64,000 nucleotides of DNA from Sordaria brevicollis (taxonomy: Eukaryota > Ascomycota > Sordariomycetes > Sordariales > Sordariaceae). The position numbers were made by a program, and so were the translations under genes. Shown here one piece after another: positions 1-16,504 of the stretch (position 1 is its first letter; every line of letters begins with the position of its first letter). The notes under the pieces were generated by a model. It did not search any database and was not told the origin of the DNA. It saw only the letters and a list, made by a program, of their open reading frames with translations. The DNA lies in contig JAUTDP010000007.1 of the NCBI GenBank assembly GCA_033439795.1, positions 868,001 through 932,000 of the forward strand. Direction: 5' to 3'.

Positions 1-3000
1 GCACAGTATCAATATACTTCCCAAACAACAACGCGTGCACCACCCCGGCCATACCATGATAATCAATCTGCCACGTCCACCCCCGTCCCTCTCTCATCTC
101 ATTACAATCCTGCGCCGTCGGCTTCCAGTCCGCCTTAAACTGTACCCCCTCATCAAAAGCACCGAAATCAATCCCCCGCCCAAAATCAATCAACGTCAAC
201 CCCCTCGCCGCCCACCCGCCGCTCCCATCGGCATGGTACTGATTAGTAGGCAACACCTCGCTTGTCGTAGGGAGGCGCAGGAGGCAGTTATCGATTTTGA
301 CGTCGCCGTGCATGATACCCACGCTGTGGAGCGCCTCCACGGTGCGGAAAAGTTCCACCGTAAAAAACATGGCGAGTTGCTCATCCATTACTCCGGAGGA
401 TTCGGAGCGGAAGAGGTTGATGACGTCTAGCAAGGTGCCGTGGGGGAAGAAGGGGAGGAACAAAAAGCCTTCGTCTTGGTAGAGGTGGAGTTCAAGGGCT
501 GGACTTAAAGAGGATAGGGCGCGCGTGTGTAAGGGGGTGCCGGCTGAGAGGAGGCGGGTGTGGGAGAGGCGCATCATGTAGAATTCCCAGGCTGTGGGGG
601 GTTGTTCCATCTTGAGGGCTTCGCGGGGGCGGCGGATGAGGTGGGCGGGGAGATTGTTGTTGTTGTTTTCGTCGTTTTGGCGTTGCGAAGAGTAGGTGTA
701 GGAGGATTGGGGCTTGGGTGTGGGCGTGGGCTTGGAGTTCTCGACTAGGTACACGGGCGCGTACGCACCGGCGCCGAGCTCCTTCTTGATGGTGTACTTG
801 GTGTCTGGGTTTCCTGGAAGCTGCAACGTAATAGGTTGCGGCTCGCTGACCAGGGAATCGCGCAGCTTGTCGGCAGAGGTGCTCTTCCGGCCACGCTGTT
901 TACTAGCTGCGGACTGGGCTTGAGCGAACTTGCGGATCTCGGTGCCCTTGCGGAATTTCTCGTGGCGGTGGTCGTAGAAACCCTCGTATGAGGTGAGGGG
1001 AGGCTGAATGTTGGCGAGAATTTTCGCGCGGACGGCAACGTCGACGGGGTTGCATTGTAACTCTTTGATGATGGGTCCATCTTCAGCAACTCTGGGCGCG
1101 AGAGGAGAGACCGCTCGGTGTGCCAAAGGTGAGGATGTGATTGATTTCACGGCGAGTGGTGATCTGGGCGCCGCCGCGACTGGTTGGTCGCGGAAGACGG
1201 GGATCGGCGAGAGCTTCTTGGGCGGCTCTTGCTCCTCTTCCTCCTCCTCGTCTTCCTCAGGAATCTCGCGAAGTGGACTGCTTTCCGGTTCTAGCATATC
1301 CTCATCCTCGTTCTCGGAATATTGGGCGTCCTCCTCGTCTTCACCATCCAACGACATGTCATCCCTCAGATCATGATCATGACCCGGTGCCTTAGACGGG
1401 GTCTTGGTGAGAATAGGGTGATGCATGTTGGGGTGGTGATACGTGACGTCGAGCGACGAGAACTCGGTCCTCTCCGTGATGGGCGTCATGAAGGGCAAGC
1501 GGTTGTTAGCCACTTCTACCGGATCTCGATACGGCCTTCTGGTCGGGACGTAATCTGCGGGAGGGACTGGCACGAAGATATTCCTCGTTCTAGGAGGGGA
1601 TTCTTCAGGTGCGGTGGGGGGTTGTTGAGGGAAATGTTGTCCGCCCTGGTGTGAATTTGTATCTGAGAAAATGCTGAGCTTGGCCTGTGAATGGGACGTC
1701 TGAGGTAAGGCGTTGTTGAGCTCTTCGTCCAAAACGTCCGTCATCTCATGGTCTTCGTCTCCACCCCCACCTTGGTAATTGGGAATGTGTTTTCGCGCTG
1801 TGAAATCGGACCACTCGCTCTTGACATCGTCGTCGTCGTCCGCAGCGTCCGTTTCCTCAACCGCTTCAACCACTGTCGTCTCATCTCCCGCCTCACTGGT
1901 CGCAAGGTTTCTGGAAGTGTCGTCCACACCGCAGGTATAGTCATCCGAATCGTAGCGATCCTCGTCGTCGCTCAAACCGGCCTTTGCTGCGAGTTTCTGT
2001 GGAGCATTAAAGATGTCGTAGATATCATCCGTCGCTGCTTTTGTGTGCAGTGTCATGGTCGGCTCTGATGAAGAACCCCTCTTCTTCATCTTTGGTCGCC
2101 CGGAAGGAGAGTCCAACTTGGCTTTGACTATAGTTGTCCGTTAGCAAATCTGACAGAACCTGTTTATCTGGGAAAGTCAGAACATACTGATCTGTGTTTC
2201 GTTCACCTCGATCACTTTTTTCTTCTTGGCACTCCTGCCGGCCTTGTGTTCAGGATAGATCGGTTTGCCGTTTTCGTCCAGTTTCAACACATCATGGTAG
2301 GCCACAATTTTCGTCGAAGCCATCTCAAACGTCAAGTCCTCCATATTTTCGTCCCTTTTTGGGGTCAACATCGCATCCAACGGTCGTTTCCGTCGCTCGT
2401 CCTCCCAAACGACATCTAGCCACCCTCGTCGGGCAGCCCATATCTCTTCGAAACTCAACTCCGTGCCGGGCTCGTCTGGAGTAGGGTAGATCACTCTAAG
2501 GTCAACAAACACCCGCTCGCGCTTACCCGATACCGGATTCACCGTCACCTGGGACTGAGAATGGTGTATTGGAATGTGTGATTGAGAAAGCTGTTGCTTG
2601 TTCATACTCATCATCATCGTAGAATTCGTAGTCTTCTTGGTCTGTAACAATAACATACATAAACATGAGTACGCCGGAACGCCCGAGCGCACCACCCATC
2701 GTAAAATAATTAGTCCTATTCTTGATCAACATCGGTTGTTTTATGGAGAAGGGAAAAATAGGTTATAGCAGAGTATGACTTACCGTATCCCTAAACACCT
2801 GCATCTTCTGCACAGGTTTCTTTCCACCAGCCTTGAGCACCTCTCCAGCCCACGGCTTCGGCTCCATGGTATTCTCCTTCTTGCGATCGGACAAGCTTCC
2901 AATGCTATCCCATCCCTTAGAACCAGTGCCTAGCGAGCCGAACGCTGGTTGTTGCGCAGCCGCATCGGCATCCGAAAAGATAGCCAGCTTACTCTTCGGC

Positions 3001-3836
3001 TTCGATGGCCCTGCCGCAGCTCCTCCAACACCCATATTCGGTCTCGGCGCTTGTGGATCGCGCGGCAACCTCTCTACGCCCGCTGCCATGAACGGATCCG
3101 ACTTGACGCCCAGCGCCTTTCTGACCACCGGAAGCACAGGCACACCGCTATTGCTCTGGTCCTCAGCGCCCTCGGGAAGCGCCGCACGCCGCTGCTCAAA
3201 CTCGCCGAACTTGCGCACCAGCCTTGACACCGGCCTGGCCTCCTTCTCGATACCCATCTTGTATACCTCCTCAGCTTGCGACCAGAGTCCTTCGCCCTCC
3301 AGGTACGCGGCAAACTCTTCGTAGTACAGCGCCAGCTGGTCGCCGATCTGATGTCTGGAGAGAAAGACGAATGCCTCGCGGGGCGCATCGCTGAACATGC
3401 GGATGTAGTGCAGCCACATCTTCAGGTAGCGCGCATCGTTGCGGTACTGGGCGCTGCCGACAAAGGCGCGGGTCGCGCGCTCGAGCAGCAGATGTAGCTG
3501 CGACTGCGGCGTGGCCGATGCGGATGGGTAAGCGTCAAGCGTCCAGCGGACGTAGCGGTCGTAGATATCGAGCGGGTCATCTTGCTCTTCGGGGTTGAAA
3601 GCGGCTAGCTCGGCTTCGTATTCGGCGCGGATGGCATCGTTGACGGACTTGACTTCGGTTGGGTTTGGTGTTGGTGTTAGTTGCGGCGCGAGCGCTTGCC
3701 TAGAGCCGCTGGCGCCTTGTGATGGGGAGAAGAGCTCTGCGAGTTTGCGGGCGGAGCGACCGCTGGGAAGGGCTTGGATGTTCTCTTTGTGGGATTCGAT
3801 AATGTCGAAGTTGACGGAGTCATCTTGGTGCGACAT
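1..3836 (-). CDS. bub1: BUB1/Mad3-type spindle checkpoint serine/threonine kinase (C-terminus beyond window)
   Basis: Kinetochore kinase of the spindle assembly checkpoint; in this family the N-terminus binds kinetochore partners, the GLEBS motif binds Bub3 and the kinase phosphorylates histone H2A. Exons: 3836-2784, 2641-2188, 2127 to the window edge (about 1,210 residues visible). A KEN box sits at residues 17-19 (SHKENIQ), followed by the Mad3/BUB1 TPR region (about 60-210). The GLEBS-like segment SFEEIWAARRGW lies near residues 410-430. A long acidic, disordered middle leads to a kinase domain with glycine loop GAGAYAPV (about 955), catalytic lysine in EALKMEQ, HGDVKIDN loop (about 1106) and DFG (about 1159). 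KEN box plus kinase in one chain is the undivided MadBub state known in many fungi. The start ATG precedes the KEN region at the usual distance. Exon 2 has an odd reading-frame problem (see findings). The remaining kinase C-lobe is outside the window. Confidence 0.93.
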
Positions 3837-5145
3837 CTTGTCTGGGGCCTCTGTTGATATGTATTAGAAGGCAAAATCGCCCGGGCTGGTAAGTGTTTCG
3901 ATTCCTCAAGTTTTGCGATACGATATTCTGGACAGGCGCGGCGCCAGCAATATGTTGTTGTTGATGTTGTGTCGCGCTGACAAGATCCTGCGAGTGGGAA
4001 AGTGTGTCGCTGGTTCTTTGTCGCAAAAGATGACCTTCAACAAGTTAAGATGGGAAACGCGATGTGGAAGGTAGGCCGTGTTTGAGTCCGTACAGTATGG
4101 AGAAGCAACGGGTGTTGCGATCTAGACCTTGCTGAATTGTGTAGATGGACGAGGGGCATGTGGATTTTCTTCGCTTGTTGATTCACACCAACCAAACAAT
4201 CATGCGAGTCACCGTAGCAACGGCGTGGGCAGCTGGCAGGCACATTTGGCAGCGGCTTCTGTTTGCGCAGCGTGTGTGCGTTGTGTGCCGGCAGGCAGGG
4301 CAGGTTGGCATGGCTGGCAGTGTTCTGCTTTCTGCAGGAACAGGAAAGCGGGGTACAGAAAGCCACATTGGAGGACGATGAGGCTCGTGCGACAATCAGC
4401 CACACCTCTTCTCACCGCCCCGGTTCAACGGTCGCCGCGACTCGGGATCATCACGATGGATCGATGGATCAAGCGCACGTCATTCTACATAGAAACCCCT
4501 TGTCAAGGATTCGGCTTGTCCATCAAGGTGTCCGGGGCAACACGGGTGAGCGGGGCTTGTTTACGGGGCTGAGTTGTTGTCGTTGTGAACCTGTTCGACC
4601 GGCGGGGTTCTTGGATATAAGCGGCCATGAGTACCCGAAACTCGGCTAGATTTACAAATCGCTATACTCTAACGGCAAGTCCCAACCACCGCTTGCTCTC
4701 TACGTTTCTAACCCCAAATCCTCAAGAAGAAACAAATCACTGATCTCATGACCTCCTTCGGAAAACAGCGGTGATAGCTCTGCCTTGTAGCGGACCTGAC
4801 AAGACGTCAAAGACGACACTACTGTAACAGGGGTGCCGTGTTGGTACCGGTAGCCCGGAGCGGGCCGGGAATGGGAACGGGGAATCGCGGGGAAAGGGGA
4901 GAAACAGACGTTCCAACACTACCGATCCATGTCACAGACTTGCATGTGGTTCCTGCCAACGCATATGGGGTAAAAGAAACTTGGTATTGATCATTAAAAT
5001 TCTATGTCATTCCGCCATTTTCATTAGCCATACCCGTGTCCTTTGGTCATCCGAGGTAACACATGTCGATCAACCGGTCACCCCTTGAACCATTCCCAGG
5101 TTCCGATTCCATCCGAACGGGTCCCCATCATCAGCATGCAACCAC
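3837..5145. promoter_or_regulatory. Intergenic: BUB1 upstream region and enolase 3' flank
   Basis: About 1.3 kb without a convincing gene. The BUB1 leader (minus strand) lies next to 3836. The left part contains several short ORFs that overlap each other in opposite frames, with no domain-like sequence. The right part (about 4650-5145) should hold the enolase 3' UTR. I see no tRNA, repeat or transposon. Confidence 0.5.
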
Positions 5146-9660
<4,515 letters not shown>

Positions 9661-12600
9661 ATGATTCGCAACTGTCTCTCTCTTCGGCCTGCTTGTCAAG
9701 GAGCAAAGAGCGTTCTTCCTCGATCCAACTTGACAAAGACCTCACTTTTGGGTGCTCATCAAGCCACGACTAGATTCGCCGCCTCACAGTAAGCCTAGCC
9801 CGCCAATCCCAAGACAAAAAAGACCACCTGACTGCCCGTTTAGCAATGGGAATTGTCCGGGGGGATGACATCTGGCGATAAACCGAGACCCACGCACGCG
9901 CCGTCATGAAGCGGAGGAGAGGGATCAAAGTGGAAAGTGGACGATGTTCCAGTGACATCTGGACACACTGTTAGCAATGACAGCCGCGGCGGAGGGCCAA
10001 GGGGTATTAAGAAAATAGTCCAATGGGAATTCAAAGCGCTGATATAAGATAAATCCCCCCGCAGTTATACCTCGACCTCCTCTCCTGCAGGACCATCATC
10101 ACGCTTCTACTCTGTTGCCTCTACTCCTTCTTCTTCTTCGCCATTGACCCCCCGCCAACGTCTTTCAGCAAACCGGTCAATCCGTCCTCGTCGCAACCAA
10201 ACTCCCGTCCGCTACTGTTCGTACCGCAACCACAAGATGTGCAGGACACACGCCCAGGCCGATGTGGCAAGTGGGGTCAACATCCAGGGCCGCGAGCTTC
10301 TCCCCACCAACGTCATCCCCAGACACTACCACATCACCCTCGAGCCCGACTTCCAGAAGCTCACCTTTGACGGTACCGTTGTCATTGACCTCGATGTCGA
10401 GGAGGACTCCAAGTCCATCTCTCTCCACACTCTAGAGATTGACATTCACAACGCCAAGGTCACCTCCAATGGCCAGACCGTCAGGTAAGCAAGCTCGTCT
10501 CTTGCTGTGTATACTTAACCCCTGCATTGATTATGCCAGTATAACAGCTAACACTCTGCCAACAGCTCGTCGCCCAAGGTCTCCTACAACGAGTCTACCC
10601 AGGTCTCTAGCTTCGAGTTCGACAATGCCGTCACCAAGGGCTCCAAGGCCCAGCTCGAGATCCAGTTCACTGGCCAGCTGAACGACAAGATGGCCGGTTT
10701 CTACAGATCGACTTACAACAACCCCGATGGCTCACAAGGTCTCTTGGCCGTCTCTCAGATGGAGCCTACCGATGCCCGCCGCGCATTCCCCTGCTTCGAC
10801 GAGCCTTCCCTGAAGGCCGAGTTCACCGTCACCCTCGTTGCCGACAAGAAGTTGACCTGCCTCAGCAACATGGACGTTGCTTCCGAGTCTGAGACCAAGG
10901 ACGGCAAGAAGGCCGTTACCTTCAACAAGTCGCCTCTCATGTCTACCTATCTTGTCGCCTTCGTCGTCGGTGAGCTCAACTATATCGAGACCAACGACTT
11001 CCGCGTCCCCGTTCGTGTCTATGCTCCTCCTGGACAGAACATCGAGCACGGTCGCTTCTCGCTCAACCTTGCTGCCAAGACCCTCGCTTTCTACGAAAAG
11101 GTCTTCGGTATTGAGTTCCCTCTTCCCAAGATGGACCAGATCGCCATTCCCGACTTTGCACAGGGTGCCATGGAGAACTGGGGTCTTGTCACATACAGAG
11201 TTGTTGATCTTCTCTTGGACGAGAAGGTCAGCGGTGCTGCTACCAAGGAGCGCGTCGCCGAGGTTGTTCAGCACGAACTTGCTCACCAGTGGTTCGGTAA
11301 CCTCGTTACCATGGACTGGTGGGATGGTCTCTGGCTCAACGAGGGTTTCGCCACTTGGGCTTCTTGGTACTCTTGCAACATCTTCTACCCCGAGTGGAAG
11401 GTTTGGGAGACCTATGTTACTGACAACCTCCAGCGCGCTCTTGCCCTTGACTCTCTCAGGAGCTCTCACCCCATTGAGGTTCCTGTCAAGCGTGCCGACG
11501 AGATCAACCAGATCTTCGATGCTATTTCCTACTCCAAGGGTTCTTGCGTTCTGCGCATGATCTCCACCTACCTTGGTGAGGACGTCTTCTTGGAGGGTGT
11601 CAGGCGTTACCTCAAGAAGCACGCCTACGGCAACACCCAGACTGGTGATCTCTGGGCTGCTCTTGGCGATGCCAGCGGAAAGAGCGTCGAGGAGGTTATG
11701 GATGTGTGGACCAAGCACGTCGGCTTCCCCGTCGTTACCGTTACCGAGAAGGACGAGAAGACCATCCAGGTCAAGCAGAACCGTTTCCTCCGTACCGGTG
11801 ATGTCAAGCCTGAGGAGGACAAGGTCATCTTCCCCGTTTTCCTTGGCGTCCGCTCCAAGGATGGCATCAACGAGAACCTTACCCTTGACAAGCGTGAGGA
11901 TACCTTCGAGGTTCCCAGCACCGATTTCTTCAAGCTCAACGCCAACCACACCGGTCTCTACCGCACTTCTTACACCCCTGAGCGCCTCGAGAAGCTCGGT
12001 GAGGCGGCCAAGAAGGGTCTCCTCAGCGTTGAGGATCGCGCTGGTATGATTGCCGATGCCGGTGCCCTTGCTTCTTCCGGCTACCAGAAGACTTCTGGTG
12101 TCCTGAACCTCCTCAAGGGTTTCGACTCTGAGAAGGAGTTCATTGTCTGGAGCGAGATCATCTCTCGCGTTGCTGCTGTCCAGGCTGCCTGGATCTTCGA
12201 GGACAAGGCTGTCCGCGATGGTCTTGAGGCTTTCCAGCGTGAGCTTGTTAGCGCCAGGGCTCACCAGATGGGCTGGGAGTTCTCTGAGAAGGATGGTCAC
12301 ATTGAGCAGCAGTTCAAGGCCATGCTCTTCGGCAATGCCGGTCTCTGCGGTGATGAGAAGATCATCGCTGCCGCCAAGGAGATGTTCAAGAAGTTCATTG
12401 CTGGCGACAAGTCTGCCATTCACCCCAACATCCGTGGCAGCGTCTTCAGCATGGCCCTGAAGTACGGTGGCAAGGAGGAGGTAAGTTCGATTGTTCAAAG
12501 AACCCGTAATGGATGACGCTAATCATTGTTTTAGTATGATGCCATTCTCAACTTCTACCGTACCTCTACCAACAGCGATGAGCGCAACACTGCTCTTCGC

Positions 12601-13008
12601 TGCCTCGGCCGCGCCAAGAGCCCCGAGCTCATCAAGTCTACTCTCGATCTCCTCTTCAGCGGTGAGATCAAAGACCAGGATGTGTACATGCCCACTGCTG
12701 GCCTCCGCAGCCACCCTGAGGGTATCGAGGCTCTCTTCACCTGGATGACTGAGAACTGGGATGAGCTCGTCAAGAGGTTCCCTCCTCAGCTGTCCATGCT
12801 CGGCACTCTTGTTACCATCTTCACCTCCAGCTTCACCAAGAAGGAGCAGCTGGCCAAGGTTGAGAAGTTCTTTGAGGGCAAGAGCACCAACGGCTTCGAG
12901 ATGTCTCTCGCCCAGAGCTTGGATGCTATCCGCTCCAAGGTTGCATGGATCGAGCGTGACGGCGAGGATGTCGCCAAGTGGGTGAAGGACAACAAGTACA
13001 GTGCGTAA
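9661..13008 (+). CDS. M1 zinc aminopeptidase (APE2/AAP1-like), mitochondrial long form and cytosolic short form
   Basis: Zinc metallopeptidase that trims N-terminal residues from peptides. Exons 9661-9788, 10065-10484, 10566-12480 and 12535-13008 give 978 residues. Starting instead at the ATG at 10237 gives 878 residues, the normal APE2/AAP1 length. GAMEN exopeptidase motif (QGAMENWG) and zinc site HELAHQWFGN followed by NEGFATW are intact in the main exon; the C-terminal ERAP1-like helical domain continues past the last intron. The upstream exon begins MIRNCLSLRPACQG and, joined in frame across 9789-10064, gives a roughly 100-residue Arg/Ser/Thr-rich, acid-poor leader typical of a mitochondrial presequence. 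Two products from two starts are inferred. Codon bias is high. Confidence is high for the enzyme, moderate for the upstream exon. Confidence 0.95.
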
Positions 13009-13660
13009 AGACGACAAAGAGTCACTGAAGGGTTAATGAAGGCCAGGGAAGCGTGTCTGACTTTTTGATGGCCAGGTTCCGCGGACTTGGGAAGGCCATT
13101 AGGGATGAGGTTTGTGCATAAGCTTTGAACAGGCAAGGAGTCGGTCATGAAATAGCATAACAAAGGCCATGTGTTTAGGGGCAAGGTTTTGAAAATACCA
13201 TGAATGAATTGTACAATGCATGCAATCCGAGCGACTACCTATCAATATAATGTTGATGAAGTTAATGAGAAGATATTGTCATTTGTGACGGTTACGTACT
13301 CTGATGACTTGACTTATCACAGCAAAATACGCAGTGAAAGAGTACGTTTCAGAAAGAAAGGGTGAACCATGAAGGAATAAGGAGAACCCGATGAGATTTG
13401 TCTATAAAAGCAGACCAGAATCCGTATGGAAGATGCACACTTGAAGTTGTTGATGTTTCCCCAATCGTGCTGAACTTAAGAGCGCAATTTTTGTTAGTCG
13501 ATACAAGTGGGTCCCGATCTTTCGCCTACATTCACAAAACATTTTCTCCACTTTTTGCCACGGTCTCATGAGCCCAATTTTGATAACTCACTTCAGTTTC
13601 TTGGACAGAGCAACCGACCCAACAGATTGGTAACCTGGGTCAGTAGGAAGGTTATCAAAG
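13009..13660. other. Intergenic between aminopeptidase and Kelch gene
   Basis: About 650 nt, AT-richer than the flanking exons, holding the aminopeptidase 3' UTR and the Kelch gene upstream region and leader. No gene, RNA or repeat is visible. Confidence 0.5.
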
Positions 13661-15922
13661 ATGGCGAAGGACAAGAAGGGGAAAAGCGAGTCCAAAAAGG
13701 CCAAGCTGGCCGAAAAGAAGCAAAAGCAGGAGAAGAAAGCCGAAAAGAAGGCCAAGGTGAAATCCGCAAAGATCGAGGGCAGCGACGCCGAAGATGTCGA
13801 TCTCGACGCCGTTCTCGAGGAGTACAAGAAGCAGCAGGAGCAGTTCCTCAAGGTCACCGAGAATGTCGTTGAGGACCCTCCTCGCGCCCGCGCGGCTTCT
13901 ACCTTCATGGCCAGCCCCACCAACAGCAACCAGCTCCTCTTGTTCGGAGGCGAGTACTTCAACGGTGCTTTGGCGACCTTCTTCAACGACCTGATGGTGT
14001 ACTACATCGACCGTGATGAGTGGCGGTGCGTCACCTCTCCCAACGCTCCCCTTCCCAGATCCGGTCACGCCTGGACCCGCGGCGGCAACGACAGCACGGG
14101 AGTCTACCTCTTTGGCGGCGAGTTCTCCTCGCCCAAGCAGGGGACATTCTACCACTACAACGACTTTTGGCGTCTCGACCCTGCCACCCGCGAGTGGGCG
14201 CGCATCGAGTGCAAGGGCAAAACTCCGCCCGCCAGGTCTGGTCACAGAATGACTTACTACAAGAACTACATCATCCTCTTCGGCGGTTTCCAGGACACGG
14301 CCAACCAGACCAAGTACCTCCAGGACCTGTGGCTGTACGACACGCAGAACTTTGTCTGGCACTCCATCACGCCTCCCCCCGCGCAGCTTAAGCCGGACGC
14401 CAGGTCCAGTTTCACTTTCTTACCTCACGACCAAGGCGCCGTTCTCTACGGCGGCTACTCCCGCGTTAAAGCCACAGTCGCCGCTGGCAAGCAGAACAAA
14501 CAAGGCGGCGGCAACGGCGGTAGCAAGAATATCCTAAAGCCCATGATCCACCAAGACTGTTTCTTTCTGCGAATCACCCAACCCCCCGCCGACTCGGCGC
14601 CCAACACGGCGCCCACCGTCCGGTGGGAGAAGCGCAAGAAGCCCGCCAACACGCCCAACCCGACGCGGGCGGGCGCCACCATGGCGTACCACAAGGGCCG
14701 CGGCATCATGTTTGGCGGTGTCCACGACGTTGAGGAGAGCGAGGAGGGGATGGAGAGTGAGTTCTTCAACCAGCTTTTTGCGTGGAACATTGAGCGCAAT
14801 CGGTTTTTCCCGATGGGGTTGAAGAAGGCGAGGGCGCCGGGGAAGAAGGCTGGTGGTGGAAACGGTGGTGACGTGAGGGAAAGGGTCGGGAGGAGAGACA
14901 GGGCGAAGCAGAATGAGGAGGAACTGCTCAGACAGCTTGCGGCCCTCCAAGCGGGCGCGAAGTTGGATGGTGATGATGCGGATGAGGCGGAGATTGAGGC
15001 TATTCTGAAGAAGCAGAGGGGTGAGGAGGAAGAGGAGGAGGAGAAGGATAGCAAGAAGAAGGTCAGGGATATGCCGGTCTCGATGGAGATGCCGCATCCC
15101 AGATTCAACGCCCAGCTGGCGGTGCAGGATGATGTGCTGTACATCTACGGCGGCACGTTCGAGAAGGGCGACCGTGAGTTTACGCTGGATGATATGTATG
15201 CGATCGATCTGGGCAAGATGGATGGCTGCAAGGAGATCTTTAAGAGGGAGGGTGATGATTGGATTGTGAGTCTCTCTCCACCTACCGCAATGAGGGATGG
15301 GTTACTGACAAAAGCAAATAGGAATCCGAGGACGAAGACGACGATGAGGAAGATGACGAGGAAGAGGACTCTGAGGAAGAGGCTGATGACGAAGAAGACG
15401 CTATGGAGGTCGAAGACAAGAAGGCCAAATTCACTCCTAGCGACAGGAAGAAGAAGAAGGCCGCCAAGGAGGGTGCTGAAGAGACACCCGCTGTTGCTGA
15501 GGCTGCCGCTCCGGCGGAAGAAGAGGAGGAGACCGAGGAGAGGGTTGATGACGGCCTGCCGCATCCTAGAGTACGTTTCCCCTCCTATTTTCTGGCACTG
15601 TTTGAATTACTACTAACACTAAAAACAACAACAGCCTTTCGAATCCCGCCGCGACTTCTTCCAGCGTACCTCGGCGGAGTGGCAGGAGATTCTCATGACC
15701 AACCTCCGCTGGAAGGGCATCCAGCCCGAGTCGCTCGCCGTCAAGGAGATCAAGGCCAAGGCGTTCGAGCTCAGCGAGGAGAAGTGGTGGGATTGCAGAG
15801 AGGAGATTACCGCGCTCGAGGACGAGCAGGAGGCTGCCGGTATTGGTGAGGTGGTTTCGCTTGCGGATAAGGCGGGTGCTGGCGGTGGTGCTGGTGCTGG
15901 TAGTGCCGGAAGGAGGAGGTAA
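13661..15922 (+). CDS. Kelch-repeat protein, Kel3/KLHDC4 type with C-terminal DUF4110-like region
   Basis: Exons 13661-15265, 15322-15570 and 15635-15922 give 713 residues. The N-terminus is a Lys/Ala-rich basic tail (residues 1-45), followed by a six-bladed Kelch propeller. Blade signatures include LLLFGGEY, VYLFGGEF, IILFGGFQ, AVLYGGYS, GIMFGGVH and, after a charged insert, LYIYGGTF. The insert between blades 5 and 6 carries a Lys/Glu-rich coiled-coil-like segment. The second exon encodes a very acidic stretch, and the last exon the C-terminal region with FESRRDFFQRTSAEWQE typical of the KLHDC4/Kel3 family. The protein ends in a Gly/Ala-rich tail. Family members are cytoplasmic or nucleolar with poorly known function, so no reaction is assigned. 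Intron 2 has a perfect TACTAAC branch point. Confidence 0.93.
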
Positions 15923-16504
15923 ACTGGCGTTGAAAGGGGGACTAAAAGGGGGTTGTTTTGGAGGGTAGAATAATATCATATACCCGGCAGTTGCGGATTT
16001 CGTTCACATATTTACTACGTGTATGAACAGTCTAGGGCGAAAAGGAAAGCAAGATGAAGTCAAACTCGCATCGATGAACTTTGTCCTTCGCCATGTGTGG
16101 AATAAAAGAATGGGCTAGTACAAAAGGGGTAATATTGGACCGCTGTAAGTCGCTGTAAGCCGGACATGTGACTGGGCGTTTGCCCCTCAACGCGACCACT
16201 GCTGCTTCTCGTCAAAGACGCGGTGGCAACGAGGGGAAGCTTTTCACCACCTTTCACTTTTGCAACCTCAACGGTTTTTGCGTCGCCGCCAATTGATTTG
16301 TCTCTGGAGCCCAAGTGCCAACTCATCCCAAGAGATTTTTGTAGTCCGCAAAGACCACACCGCGACAATCCGATGCTCGGCGCATTCCCCTCGCGGAGCA
16401 ATTTTTGAGAACCTTGACGACTGCGCAACCACCAAACAGACGAGCGAATCCATCACCATCACCATTCGAATTCGAGTCTTTGAGTTCTTCACGACACTCT
16501 CACA
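15923..16504. other. Intergenic between Kelch and WLM genes
   Basis: About 580 nt containing the Kelch 3' UTR and the upstream region of the WLM gene. Short ORFs here are unsupported. No repeat or RNA seen. Confidence 0.5.

Noticed and set aside
10732..12498. 588-codon minus-strand open frame opposite the aminopeptidase
   Set aside because: Shadow of a codon-biased gene: Leu/Val/Gly/Asp-rich translation mirroring the sense codons. The same applies to the 592-codon frame opposite PDI (26437-28215) and the 234-codon frame opposite enolase.
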